Below, in pieces: positions 17,601 to 25,510 of a stretch of 36,883 nucleotides of DNA (the stretch's first letter is position 1; every line of letters begins with the position of its first letter). Position numbers and translations under genes: made by a program. The notes beneath the pieces are model-generated. The model saw only the letters and a list, made by a program, of their open reading frames with translations, was not told the DNA's origin and ran no database searches. This DNA is from Caccoplasma_A sp045587545 (GTDB taxonomy: Bacteria; Bacteroidota; Bacteroidia; Bacteroidales; G3-4614). The stretch spans positions 1 to 36,883 of the forward strand of contig JAZNCN010000029.1 in the NCBI GenBank assembly GCA_045587545.1, written 5' to 3'.

Positions 17601-20600
17601 ATTGTTTTAGGAGCGGATATTCAAATTGAAAACGGATCAATAACAGTCTCTAACATTGTATTGATGGAAGAGCCTGATAAGATAGAACTATTTAATACAA
17701 GTAGAGGTAGTATGAGCATACCTCCCTATCGTATCCCCGGTATTGCAAAAACAAGCACAGGACGTTTAATTGCAGTTGCAGGACGTTTGGTTTGCGGAAC
17801 AGATCCCGGTTACGGACAAGTTGACGCAGTTTGCCGTATAAGTGATGACAATGGAGAAACGTGGGGGGCAGAGAAAGATATAGCGGTTGGAACAGGACAA
17901 ACATCAGCGACTTATAACTATTTTGATACTGCATTTGGAGATCCTGCTATTGTTGCCGATCGTACAAGCGAAGAGGTAGCAGTTATTGTAGTCGCAGGTT
18001 GTACAGTATATGGCAATGCTAATACAACACGAAGCAATCCTAATAAGATTGGTATAATACATAGTAGTGACAATGGTGATACATGGGGCACTCCTGTTGA
18101 TATTACAGAGCAAATATACTCACTGTTTGATAGTGGCAACCCAATTCAATCGGCTTTCGTAGCAGGAGGTAAGGTGTTCCAAAGCCGTATTGTGAAGAAA
18201 GGTAAATATTATCGCTTATATGCTGCAATGTGTGCAAGACCAAATGGAAACCGTGTAATATACTCTGATGACTTTGGTCGTACATGGAAGGCTCTTGGTG
18301 GTGCATATGCACTTCCTGCAACAGGTGGTGATGAACCAAAATGTGAGGAGATGCCTGATGGTCGTGTAATACTATCAAGCCGTGTTGCCGGAGGTCGTAT
18401 ATACAATATATATACATATACCAACACAATGGAGGCAGAGGGAAGTTGGAGTACCGATGTTAAGAGCACATTTGCAGGTTCAGGCAAAACTCCAGGGAAC
18501 AACTCAACAAATGGAGAAATTTTGGTTGTTCCTGTAAAACGTAATAGTGATAACAAAGAGATGTACTTGGCATTGCAATCTCTCCCAACAGGAAGCAGTC
18601 GTACAAATGTAGGAATTTTCTATAAAGAACTTACCGAATATTCAGATTATAGCACCGTATCAAACTTTGCAACAGGCTGGGACGGATATTATGAGGTTAG
18701 CTCAACAGCATCGGCATATAGTTCAATGGATTTACAAGCCGACAACAAGATAGCCTTTATCTATGAGGAGACTTTAACTAAACATGGAACAGTACAAAAC
18801 CCTGTGTCAACAAGTTTTCCAACAGGAGCAGGAACTCACAATTACGACGGTTTTGATAACTTTTATATTGGTTACAACTTGGAGTATATAACCGATGGAG
18901 AATATAGTGTAAAGAACGATGTAAACAGAGGAAACATTGTAAAGAAATATCTTACAACATACGTTGCAAATGCTGAAGCTTCGGACGAATGTAAAGCCGA
19001 GGCTAACGCTGCTATTCAAGCAATGGGAGATGAGCCAACACCTGCCCAAGTTGATAATATATACTCTTTGTTACAACCACGCGATCCTTTTGATGGAAAA
19101 GTTGTAACATTTACAAACGTACAACAAAACGGAACAGAATACACCATATATGTTAATAGCAGTAATAAACTTGCATTAAGCAGTTCAAGTGTAGCAACAC
19201 TTGGCGAGAGTGCTCAATTTGAGTGTACAAAGCATGAAAATGGTAAATATTCATTCTTAAACAAAGCAACAAATATGTATATGATATGGCGAGCAGGCGA
19301 TAGCCAAAGTTACGGTTATAATAGTAACTCCGGAACATTATCGTCATACAATGCAACATATTGCGACTTCTCAATAGTTGATGCAAGTTCAACAAAAGAA
19401 GGAACATATTATATGGTTGGTAAAAGAGACGGAGGTTCAACAGAGGGTACATTTGTGGCAATGGCTGCAACAGGAGTTTTTGACTCTTGGGGTAATTCAA
19501 TTGCATGGTCATCAACATATAGTAACCTTTACAGAATTGGATTTATAGAGAGTGCTCCTGCTACATACACTGTTACAATATCAACAGAGAACTCTTCTTA
19601 TGGTGTTGTTGCAATTCAAGGATATACAGAAACTTATGCAGAGATTGAGGAGGGAACATCTGTAACAGTAGTTGCTACTCCTGCAGAGGGATACCAATTT
19701 GAGGGTTGGTATTTTAACGAAACAAAGGTTAGTACGGAGGCATCTTATACATTTACAGTATCAGCAGAAACTTTGCTTCAAGCAAGATTTGAGGAGATTT
19801 CTGCTCCCGAAGAGCCTGAATATTGCACATCGTTTGGTACATCAACACGCACAAGTGACGATCGAAAATTAACATCATTTACTCTATCTGACGGAGCAAA
19901 CGGAGGAACAATAACAGTAAATCAATCGTCTGCATCAGGTGCGGCTATCTACTTTGATAAGACTGATATTGAGATTTCTCTTGAAACTGGCAAAGAGATT
20001 ACCTCAACAATAAATTGGATAGGAACATGGATGCACTCATACCTATACATCGATTTTAACGATGATAAAGAGTTTACTCCAGTCGTGGTAAATCATGCCG
20101 TAACAGAGGATAGCGAATTGTTGTCATACTCATTCTGGACAGGTACTGATGGTGCACCTACAACTACGGGAGCAAGTGACAGCAACGGATACAACAGTTT
20201 GGGCCAATCAGTTTCGGGCGATGCTCGCGCAAATTATGAATTACCAATATTTAGGATTCCTACAACAGTGGCTGAGGGAACATATCGTGCAAGATTTAAA
20301 ATTGACTGGAACACCGCTAATGCTTGTGCTATAAACAGCACAGCGGAGGCTCCTTGTGTCGTTGATTTTATGTTAACCATTACATATCCCGACGGAATTG
20401 CCAATGCTACAGCCGATGCTATTAAAGTTTACGCTAACGACGGGGTTATCTACATAAACGGTTACGAAGGAGATGTAAAAGTTATGAACGTAATAGGACA
20501 ACTTGTCAATGATGTTTACGTAAGCGGGAACACCCAACTTGATATCAAAGCGGGTTCATATGTAGTAATAACAGGCGATAAAGTAACTAAGGTGATAGTT

Positions 20601-20606
20601 AAGTAA
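14664..20606 (+). CDS. Secreted multidomain glycosidase: GH123-like plus GH33 sialidase-like, type IX secretion C-terminus
   Basis: The start is the ATG at 14664 (MKKRAFLFLVALFILFTAEA is a signal peptide); an ORF start at 14601 would bury it. The product is 1980 residues. Domain order (approximate): GEVED-like beta domain (56-209); GH123/DUF4091-like catalytic domain (240-755) with the adjacent acid pair Asp574-Glu575 in NIAMDERAESD; a beta-trefoil-like or linker region (785-990); GH33-like sialidase (1005-1415) with YRIPGI at 1022 and Asp boxes SDDNGETW (1060), SSDNGDTW (near 1135) and SDDFGRTW (1201); a second beta region (1475-1630); a bacterial-repeat domain (1633-1710); a second GEVED-like domain (1720-1911); and a type IX sorting domain (1912-1980). 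It probably acts on sialylated GalNAc-containing host glycans at the cell surface (inference). Confidence 0.88.
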   Translation: MKKRAFLFLVALFILFTAEAANYYVSHGASVSVSHSTHYPKAVNIVGTESPVQLLDNIATAPYCSAYFDRTSTVFEVRAGETVTPNISINGDWMHGYVYVDWDNSGELDVDITGTGPYTKGANNELMCWSLYGHNTDGDTGYNSDGVYQSSGNVLAPGSFTVPAGLTEGSTFRMRYKVEWNSIDPAGTAGNKFLTDGGSIIDVTLKIVASSGNVDNDELYPIDDYTEPRVGTTPNEAIWSTIDDGLNATWASRDVHYKLHEVPEVIKKSEATIYAWQGERANIQALLYSKTDQGNLSVRMTTWKKGETTTSINAGEARFVNYVITDDYKQCGDHPINLTPWLVADVIDQDKPHAVPAMETRPVWCKIEVPRNIEAGIYTTTLEVVNESDQVVETLLLNINVNSRSIPEVKDQKFHLDLWQQPYAVSRYYQVDRWSDAHIEALRPYLKALGDAGQRTVTAILFYEPWGVQSHDKFDPMIQTTLKSNGTWSYDYTIFDKYVNLCAEYGIDKQINCFSMVPWDMSFRYWDEASSSYQTITTTTGTSTYQNLWNSFLSSFKTHLQSKGWFDKTNIAMDERAESDMLNAYNIASNLGFKMALAGNYHSSLSDKLQDFCVALGQDKNFTAVQREYRKANNMITTVYTSCADVEPNIYSNSLPAEATFLPIYAAANDLSGYLHWSWINWAESPLKDTRFRLFGAGDTYCYYPGNRSSVRFERLVEGIHQYEKIQILKEEYANDSEKMATLNDLLDRFVSHSISGEQCASYVNDLENFLNGLEVEIPEPTDVTTGYYHMVSRATARTEYIYNDAFLSGNTKKFTLQSDSKVTTNNGIWHVTVSGSKIGVKNGDGNNLVAGASYYGNVVGDFSELTVGSTYDVGEYRYYFFNEALNCTNGDVNFKVNNIDYVTTWTEGPATAEDQQWRFEPVDMEGKSAYNVFINGAASGSYVTYTHGSVIEKAFNGGFFIAPTNVSETAFAVVVPDEIVLGADIQIENGSITVSNIVLMEEPDKIELFNTSRGSMSIPPYRIPGIAKTSTGRLIAVAGRLVCGTDPGYGQVDAVCRISDDNGETWGAEKDIAVGTGQTSATYNYFDTAFGDPAIVADRTSEEVAVIVVAGCTVYGNANTTRSNPNKIGIIHSSDNGDTWGTPVDITEQIYSLFDSGNPIQSAFVAGGKVFQSRIVKKGKYYRLYAAMCARPNGNRVIYSDDFGRTWKALGGAYALPATGGDEPKCEEMPDGRVILSSRVAGGRIYNIYTYTNTMEAEGSWSTDVKSTFAGSGKTPGNNSTNGEILVVPVKRNSDNKEMYLALQSLPTGSSRTNVGIFYKELTEYSDYSTVSNFATGWDGYYEVSSTASAYSSMDLQADNKIAFIYEETLTKHGTVQNPVSTSFPTGAGTHNYDGFDNFYIGYNLEYITDGEYSVKNDVNRGNIVKKYLTTYVANAEASDECKAEANAAIQAMGDEPTPAQVDNIYSLLQPRDPFDGKVVTFTNVQQNGTEYTIYVNSSNKLALSSSSVATLGESAQFECTKHENGKYSFLNKATNMYMIWRAGDSQSYGYNSNSGTLSSYNATYCDFSIVDASSTKEGTYYMVGKRDGGSTEGTFVAMAATGVFDSWGNSIAWSSTYSNLYRIGFIESAPATYTVTISTENSSYGVVAIQGYTETYAEIEEGTSVTVVATPAEGYQFEGWYFNETKVSTEASYTFTVSAETLLQARFEEISAPEEPEYCTSFGTSTRTSDDRKLTSFTLSDGANGGTITVNQSSASGAAIYFDKTDIEISLETGKEITSTINWIGTWMHSYLYIDFNDDKEFTPVVVNHAVTEDSELLSYSFWTGTDGAPTTTGASDSNGYNSLGQSVSGDARANYELPIFRIPTTVAEGTYRARFKIDWNTANACAINSTAEAPCVVDFMLTITYPDGIANATADAIKVYANDGVIYINGYEGDVKVMNVIGQLVNDVYVSGNTQLDIKAGSYVVITGDKVTKVIVK

Positions 20607-20610
20607 TATA

Positions 20611-20640
20611 AGTTGTTAGTTCTTGGTTTTTAGTTGTTAG
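20611..20640. repeat. TTAGTTGTTAG-type repeat after the glycosidase gene
   Basis: GTTGTTAGTTCTTGGTTTTTAGTTGTTAG-like string begins five bases after the stop codon. It is the reverse complement of the CTAACAACTAA type seen elsewhere in the window. Confidence 0.4.
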
Positions 20641-20678
20641 AATAAGTAAAAAACTTAACTAAACAAATTTACGATAAA

Positions 20679-20710
20679 GGAGAGGATTTATGTTCTCTCC
20701 TTATTTTTAT
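20679..20710 (+). terminator. Rho-independent terminator of the glycosidase gene
   Basis: GGAGAG (20679-20684) pairs with CTCTCC (20695-20700) around a 10-base loop, followed by TTATTTTTATT. It lies 72 bases past the stop codon. Confidence 0.7.
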
Positions 20711-20888
20711 TCCGTCTTTGGAGAAACTAAAGACAGATAATTAATCGTAATAGTTATTTCTTTTCGCTATCGGACAAAGTAACTATATTTGGAACATGAG
20801 TATAATTAAAATTTGCCGGTAGATATGAAATATCAGTCTGTAAAGTAGGTTGTGCAGGATAACTATAAAGAATAGGTAAATTATAAAA
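20711..20888. other. Gene-free spacer
   Basis: Between the two terminators of the glycosidase and fumarase genes I see no ORF with a credible start, no structured RNA and no repeat. Confidence 0.5.
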
Positions 20889-20890
20889 CT

Positions 20891-20927
20891 AATAAGAGCA
20901 AGAAACCAAAGGAATCTCGCTCTTATT
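20891..20927 (-). terminator. Terminator of the fumarase gene
   Basis: AATAAGAGC (20891-20899) pairs with GCTCTTATT (20919-20927). On the minus strand the hairpin lies 17 bases beyond the fumarase stop and is followed by AGTTTTATAATTT. Confidence 0.65.
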
Positions 20928-20943
20928 ACATATATGTATTACT

Positions 20944-22590
20944 CTATTTTTTACAGCTACCTAAGCAAAGAGGTTTAATCTGTTTAAAGAAGTCGTTGCC
21001 CTTGTCATCAACAAGAATGAATGCGGGGAAATCTTCAACTTCAATTTTCCAGATAGCTTCCATTCCCAATTCGGGGTACTCCAAGCACTCAACGCTCTTA
21101 ATATTGTTTTGAGCAAGAATAGCTGCAGGTCCACCAATACTTCCAAGATAGAAACCTCCATGTTTATGACAAGCATCAGTAACTTGTTGGCTACGGTTAC
21201 CTTTTGCAATCATAATCATTGAACCTCCATTCTCTTGGAACAGGTCAACGTATGAGTCCATGCGTCCTGCTGTTGTAGGGCCAAACGAACCTGAAGGCAT
21301 GCCTTTAGGAGTTTTTGCGGGACCCGCATAGTATATTGGGTGGTCTTTAATATATTGAGGCAATCCTTCGCCATTATCAATGCGCTCTTTAAGTTTAGCG
21401 TGAGCAATATCTCTACCGACAATAATAGTACCGTTAAGAGATAGGCGAGTTGAAACAGGGTATTTGCTTAACTCTGCAAGAATTTCGTTCATTGGGCGGT
21501 TAAGATCAATTTTTACTGCATCGCCTTCGCCTGCTTGACGCAACTCTTCGGGGATAAGATTACCCGGTTGGTCGTCCATCTTCTCAATCCAGATACCATC
21601 TTTATTAATTTTAGCCTTGATGTTGCGGTCTGCCGAACAAGAGACACCCAAACCAACAGGGCAACTTGCACCGTGGCGAGAGCAACGGATAATTCTGATG
21701 TCGTGAGCAAAATATTTACCACCGAATTGAGCGCCGATACCTGCCTCTTGAGCAGCTTTCAAAACCTCTTTCTCCAACTCAACATCGCGGAACGAACGCC
21801 CCAACTCGTTACCTGTAGTAGGTAGGTTATCAAGATATTTAGCTGAAGCAAGCTTAACAGTCTTAAGGTTGGTCTCAGCCGAAGTTCCGCCAATAACAAA
21901 TGCAATGTGGTAAGGAGGACAAGCTGCAGTACCCAAAGTCTTCATCTTCTCAACCAAGAATTTAACCAATGAACCGGGATTAAGCAAAGCTTTAGTCTCT
22001 TGATAAAGGTATGTTTTGTTGGCAGAGCCACCACCTTTAGCCATAAACAAGAATTTGTACTCATCTCCGTCAATAGCGTAAAGGTCAATTTGAGCAGGAA
22101 GGTTGCAGCCTGTGTTTACCTCCTTGTACATATCCAAAGGAGCATTTTGTGAGTAGCGCAAGTTCTCCTCAGTATATGTTTGGTAAATACCTTTTGAAAG
22201 AGCGGCAGCATCGCCACCACCTGTATAGATGTTCTCTCCTTTTTTACCCATTACAATAGCAGTTCCTGTATCTTGGCATACAGGAAGTTGTCCTTTAGCG
22301 GCAACCTCAGCATTGCGAAGCATTGTAAGAGCAACATATTTGTCGTTTTCACTTGCTTCGGGGTCAGAAAGAATTTTAGCAACCATCTCATTGTGTTCGC
22401 GGCGTAACAAGAATGATACATCGCGCATAGCAGCTTTGGCCAATGCAGTTAAACCTTCTGGTTCAACACAAACAATTTTGCGGTCGCCACACTCTTTAAC
22501 GCTTACATAATCTTTAGTAAGCAAATAGTACTCTGTGTTATCCTTACCCATCTCAAAGGGGTCTTGATACTTAAATGGTTCTGTAGCCAT
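20944..22590 (-). CDS. Class I fumarate hydratase (4Fe-4S)
   Basis: The 548-residue protein hydrates fumarate to malate and reverses it; it is the iron-sulphur fumarase of the FumA/FumB type, N- and C-terminal halves fused in one chain. The three cysteines expected to hold the 4Fe-4S cluster are at C105 (PVCQDTGTA), C224 (TAACPPYH) and C318 (GLGVSCSA), the same numbering as E. coli FumA. GPTTAGRMDSYVD and GNRSQQV lie in the C-terminal half. A minus-strand promoter is seen upstream. It serves the fumarate-reducing anaerobic pathway of Bacteroidales (inference from family). Confidence 0.95.
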   Translation of the reverse strand: MATEPFKYQDPFEMGKDNTEYYLLTKDYVSVKECGDRKIVCVEPEGLTALAKAAMRDVSFLLRREHNEMVAKILSDPEASENDKYVALTMLRNAEVAAKGQLPVCQDTGTAIVMGKKGENIYTGGGDAAALSKGIYQTYTEENLRYSQNAPLDMYKEVNTGCNLPAQIDLYAIDGDEYKFLFMAKGGGSANKTYLYQETKALLNPGSLVKFLVEKMKTLGTAACPPYHIAFVIGGTSAETNLKTVKLASAKYLDNLPTTGNELGRSFRDVELEKEVLKAAQEAGIGAQFGGKYFAHDIRIIRCSRHGASCPVGLGVSCSADRNIKAKINKDGIWIEKMDDQPGNLIPEELRQAGEGDAVKIDLNRPMNEILAELSKYPVSTRLSLNGTIIVGRDIAHAKLKERIDNGEGLPQYIKDHPIYYAGPAKTPKGMPSGSFGPTTAGRMDSYVDLFQENGGSMIMIAKGNRSQQVTDACHKHGGFYLGSIGGPAAILAQNNIKSVECLEYPELGMEAIWKIEVEDFPAFILVDDKGNDFFKQIKPLCLGSCKK

Positions 22591-22729
22591 ATCGTTTAGT
22601 TTAAAAATAAATCATATTAAAATAAGGAGTCACTATCCTCATTGCGGAGATAGTACAAACCGGGAGCAGAGTCAAACTTGATTGAGCTATGCCGAGGTGT
22701 AGGCTATTTTCGCAAAAAGTTATCTTTTG

Positions 22730-22760
22730 CAAAGGTAATAAAATAGCTAATCTAAAACAA
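22730..22760 (-). promoter_or_regulatory. Bacteroidetes-type promoter for fumarase
   Basis: On the minus strand TTG (22760-22758) is followed 20 bases later by TACCTTTG (22737-22730), a match to TAnnTTTG. The untranslated leader would be about 130 bases. The -7 element is flanked by GCTATTTT (22703-22710) and AAAATAGC (22740-22747), so the site could also be an operator or a small hairpin. Confidence 0.6.
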
Positions 22761-22823
22761 TAGGGAAATAGAGGCTATTTTTTATGAAATAAAAAACAAT
22801 TCAAAAACAAATGTGTAAGAGTT

Positions 22824-24023
22824 ATGACAAGTATCAAAATCAAGTTCCGTCCTTCTGTTATAAAAAATAAGGAGGGAGTAATTTATTATCAAGTAATTCA
22901 TAACCGCGTAGTACGTCAATTAAATACAAAATATTTGATTTTTGTGCATGAGTGGAATGAGAAGAAAGAGACTTTAATAATTGCTAAAAGTTTGCGAAGG
23001 AGTTATCTCTCTGTTATACAAAAATCAATAGAGATTGATCTTAGACAACTCTATTCAATTATAAACCAAATAGAACAAAGCAAAAGGAGATATAGTGCTG
23101 ATGATATTATTACTAAATTTTTGGAGTTTCAGAAAGAGCAATCGTTATTTAACTTTATGCAAGGAGTAATAACACTACTCCGGCAACTGAAAAAATATCG
23201 TACATCAGAGGCTTATATGGCTGCGCTAAGAAGTTTTATGCGATTTCGTGAAGATAGAGATATCTTATTAGATGATATTAATTCTGATTTAATTCAGATG
23301 TATGAAGCCTACTTGAGCAATAAAGGAGTAACAAGGAACTCTATCTCATTTTATATGCGAATACTCCGAGCGGTCTATAATCGCGCAGTAGATAAGGAAA
23401 TTATAATTAATCAAAAACCTTTCAAACACGTATATACAGGCATTGATAAAACTATAAAACGCGCACTCCCTTTTGCAAAACTTAAACTTATTAAGAATCT
23501 TAATCTATTATTACAACCATCATTGGATTTTGCCCGTGATATCTTCCTGTTTTCATTTTATACACGAGGAATGTCATTTGTTGATATAGCTTATTTAAAA
23601 AAGCGGGATATTTCTAATGGAATATTATCGTATCGCCGACGTAAAACAGGACAACAACTTTTTATTCGTTGGGAGCCGTGTATGCAGGAGATTGTTGATA
23701 AGTATGACAATTCAATATCAGAATATTTGTTGCCCATCATTAATCCGAATTGTGGCGATGAAAGGAGACAATATCAGAATACAATGGTTTTAATCAATCG
23801 CAGATTAAAAAAAATAGGGAAGATGATTGATGCTCAGTTGCCCTTGACTATGTACACAGCACGTCATTCATGGGCAAGTGTTGCAAAGAATAAGAATATT
23901 CCAATCTCGGTAATCAGTGAAGGAATGGGACATGATTCTGAAAAGACTACGCAGATTTATTTAGCTTCACTTGAAACTTCTGTAGTAGATGATGCGAATG
24001 CGCAGATATTAAAGGATTTGTAG
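22824..24023 (+). CDS. Tyrosine recombinase/integrase, Bacteroidetes SAM-like type (copy 2)
   Basis: The 399-residue protein is closely similar to copy 1 over its whole length (for example RRRKTGQQLFIRWE, the region FSFYTRGMSF, and GMGHDSE), so it has the same domain plan: arm-binding, SAM-like core-binding and catalytic. The first Arg, the ARHSWAS box, the GH of GMGHDS and the Tyr in TQIYLASL are all present. It faces away from copy 1 and heads the phage-derived block. Its stop codon is directly followed by a remnant of a lipocalin-like gene, suggesting it moved into that gene or came with a deletion. I saw no long inverted repeats beside it. Confidence 0.9.
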   Translation: MTSIKIKFRPSVIKNKEGVIYYQVIHNRVVRQLNTKYLIFVHEWNEKKETLIIAKSLRRSYLSVIQKSIEIDLRQLYSIINQIEQSKRRYSADDIITKFLEFQKEQSLFNFMQGVITLLRQLKKYRTSEAYMAALRSFMRFREDRDILLDDINSDLIQMYEAYLSNKGVTRNSISFYMRILRAVYNRAVDKEIIINQKPFKHVYTGIDKTIKRALPFAKLKLIKNLNLLLQPSLDFARDIFLFSFYTRGMSFVDIAYLKKRDISNGILSYRRRKTGQQLFIRWEPCMQEIVDKYDNSISEYLLPIINPNCGDERRQYQNTMVLINRRLKKIGKMIDAQLPLTMYTARHSWASVAKNKNIPISVISEGMGHDSEKTTQIYLASLETSVVDDANAQILKDL

Positions 24024-24061
24024 GAGAGTGGCGAAGCAATTTTAGTACAGGATATGTACTA

Positions 24062-24304
24062 ATGAATTTAGGAACTGATGGTTACGGTTGGGAAGATGAA
24101 TATGATGAGGCAGATGGTGGCTGGTATGGAAAAGATTATTTTCAATATACTTATGATTCTTCATCAAAAATAATGACAATTATATATGATGATGGTGATT
24201 GTGATGTGTATAAAGTTATCTCAGTGAATCAAAATCAGTTGGTTGTAGCTTATATATATAATGGAGAGTTAGATGCGCCGAATACATTCTATAGAGTTAA
24301 ATAG
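24062..24304 (+). CDS. Remnant of a lipocalin-like protein (C-terminal fragment)
   Basis: The 80-residue product is open upstream of this ATG in the same frame as far as the recombinase stop (GEWRSNFSTGYVLMNL), and the fragment lacks a signal peptide. The string YFQYTYDSSSKIMTIIYDDGDCDVYKVISVNQNQLVVAYIY, read in two parts, resembles the last beta-strands of the lipocalin-like lipoproteins of Bacteroidetes, which usually run about 130-160 residues with an N-terminal lipobox. The 5' half is missing, so it is probably a pseudogene cut off by the recombinase-borne element. I may be wrong if it is a short protein in its own right. Confidence 0.5.
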   Translation: MNLGTDGYGWEDEYDEADGGWYGKDYFQYTYDSSSKIMTIIYDDGDCDVYKVISVNQNQLVVAYIYNGELDAPNTFYRVK

Positions 24305-24390
24305 CATGATAAGAAAAAGACGATTATTTTAATATAAGAGTTAATGTTTTGTTTTATTTAATTATAATGCTATACTTAATTCAGGTGTTA

Positions 24391-24420
24391 AGAGGTATGA
24401 ACGTTCATACCTCTTTTTTT
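24391..24420 (+). terminator. Strong terminator before the phage-derived module
   Basis: AGAGGTATGAAC (24391-24402) and GTTCATACCTCT (24403-24414) form a perfect palindrome followed by TTTTTT. It isolates the phage-derived genes from transcription arriving from the recombinase side. Confidence 0.85.
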
Positions 24421-24469
24421 GTCTTTAATTTTCCGCTCTGATCGCAGTTGTTTGCTGATAACCGACAAC

Positions 24470-24508
24470 TAACAACTAATAACTAATAACTAATAACTAA
24501 TAACTAAG
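24470..24508. repeat. Heptamer tandem repeat (AACTAAT)x5
   Basis: AACTAAT recurs as consecutive 7-base units beginning at 24474 (24474-80, 81-87, 88-94, 95-101), followed by a fifth unit AACTAAG, and preceded by CAACTAACA. It lies in the gene-free stretch before the scaffold-like gene and belongs to the TAACTAA family. Its odd length would make slippage possible but no frame is affected. Confidence 0.8.
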
Positions 24509-24602
24509 GTGCGTAGCATCGTACAACTTCTTATATTTTTACCACTTAACGGTTTTCTCTAAATATTTTCTTTGCATTGTAAAAACACCACAATAGTGTG
24601 GT
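24509..24602 (+). promoter_or_regulatory. Control region of the phage-derived module with operator-like inverted repeat
   Basis: A near -7 element TTCTTTG lies around 24567-24573. ACCACA (24587-24592) and TGTGGT (24597-24602), with a 4-base gap, form a 16-base inverted repeat just downstream, where a repressor would block initiation. The scaffold-like ATG follows at 24627. GTGCGTAGCATCGTAC (24509-24525) is another GC-rich string. The promoter call is weak; the inverted repeat is clear. Confidence 0.4.
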
Positions 24603-24626
24603 AAAATACAATTAACAAATTAATCT

Positions 24627-25382
24627 ATGGAAAAATTTTTAGAGAAAAACGAGACACTACCCAATGGTTGGCGTGGAGTGGTGGTAAAGAGGCTTACAAA
24701 GCATTACCCCGAAAAAAGTTTTGAGACAGACGATGAATTGTTTGAAACGCTTGCTGAGTTTGATGCTCGCTTAGATGAGCGTTTTGAGCGTTTGCGTAGC
24801 GACCAATGCAAACTTGCAGGAATTTTTAACTCAAATCCTAAGATGGCTGGATTTATCTCTTCGGTTATTGAGGGGGAGGATCCTCTTATTGCCTGTGTCA
24901 GATTCTTTGGAGGAGATGTATTGGAGTGTGCACATGACGAAAATCGCTTGTTACAACTTCGCCGTGAGAACGATGCTTATTTAGAGCGTATGGCTTCTGC
25001 CGAAAAATCTCTAAAAGAGATTGAGGAGAACTGGAATTTGAGCGAGAAGTCAATCAAACGCTTTAAAGAGGCAAAGGGTATGACCGATGAGGAGTTTGAA
25101 CTCTTTATGGAGAAGGTTTGCCACTTGTGCGAGCACGTATTTATGTGCGACTTCAGCTATGAGATTCTTGATACCCTTTTCAAAGGTGTGAACTACGACA
25201 CCGATGTTGATATTGCCGAACAAACCGGAGAGGTAAAGGGGCGCAATCAGAGAATTATTTTTGATAAGGAGCATAACTCCGATGCTGATCTCTCTCCATC
25301 ATCTTTCTCAAAAGAGGAGAGTAACGATAATCTTACTCCTATGTTTGGTTTACGTCGCAGAAAAAGTGTCTGGGACTTATAA
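24627..25382 (+). CDS. Scaffold-like coiled-coil protein of the phage module
   Basis: The 251-residue protein is acidic and rich in Glu/Lys with long helical stretches (ENRLLQLRRENDAYLERMASAEKSLKEIEENW; about 106-150) and a basic C-terminus (GLRRRKSVWDL). It lies directly before the capsid gene, the usual place of scaffolding proteins, and the last ~12 basic residues resemble a scaffold coat-binding tail. There is no signal peptide, and no protease motif is seen. The scaffold call is from position and composition rather than sequence match, so treat it as moderate. It is separated from the capsid gene by a repeat-bearing 128-base gap. Confidence 0.5.
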   Translation: MEKFLEKNETLPNGWRGVVVKRLTKHYPEKSFETDDELFETLAEFDARLDERFERLRSDQCKLAGIFNSNPKMAGFISSVIEGEDPLIACVRFFGGDVLECAHDENRLLQLRRENDAYLERMASAEKSLKEIEENWNLSEKSIKRFKEAKGMTDEEFELFMEKVCHLCEHVFMCDFSYEILDTLFKGVNYDTDVDIAEQTGEVKGRNQRIIFDKEHNSDADLSPSSFSKEESNDNLTPMFGLRRRKSVWDL

Positions 25383-25437
25383 CTAATTAGGAATGAGGAA
25401 TTAGGAATGTCTTTATTTAATTACTAATTCCTAATTG
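25383..25437. repeat. AATTAGGAAT-type intergenic repeat, copy 2
   Basis: CTAATTAGGAATGAGGAATTAGG on one side and ATTACTAATTCCTAATT on the other surround a TTTATTT centre. The GTGGCTTCGCCAC core found at 6118-6130 is missing. It is inside the phage module between the scaffold-like and capsid genes. The following GGTACGAGGTACC is a small extra palindrome. Confidence 0.65.
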
Positions 25438-25510
25438 GTACGAGGTACCAAAACAAAATCACATCACACACAAAGAACTTAATTATTAAATTTTTAAACA
25501 CTATTTTATT

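Noticed and set aside
16666..19518. Several 60-120 residue antisense ORFs inside the glycosidase gene
   Set aside because: They lie opposite a strong 1980-residue frame with recognisable domains, have no start context and no family features.
22703..22747. GCTATTTT/AAAATAGC around the fumarase promoter as a second invertible switch
   Set aside because: Arms are only 8 bases and the span is 45 bases; this is more likely a hairpin or operator.
24474..24508. Heptamer array as a CRISPR
   Set aside because: Unit length is 7 with no spacers; it is a simple tandem repeat.
24509..24525. GTGCGTAGCATCGTAC as a recombination site
   Set aside because: No matching second copy was seen beside either recombinase, so it is left as an unexplained GC-rich string.
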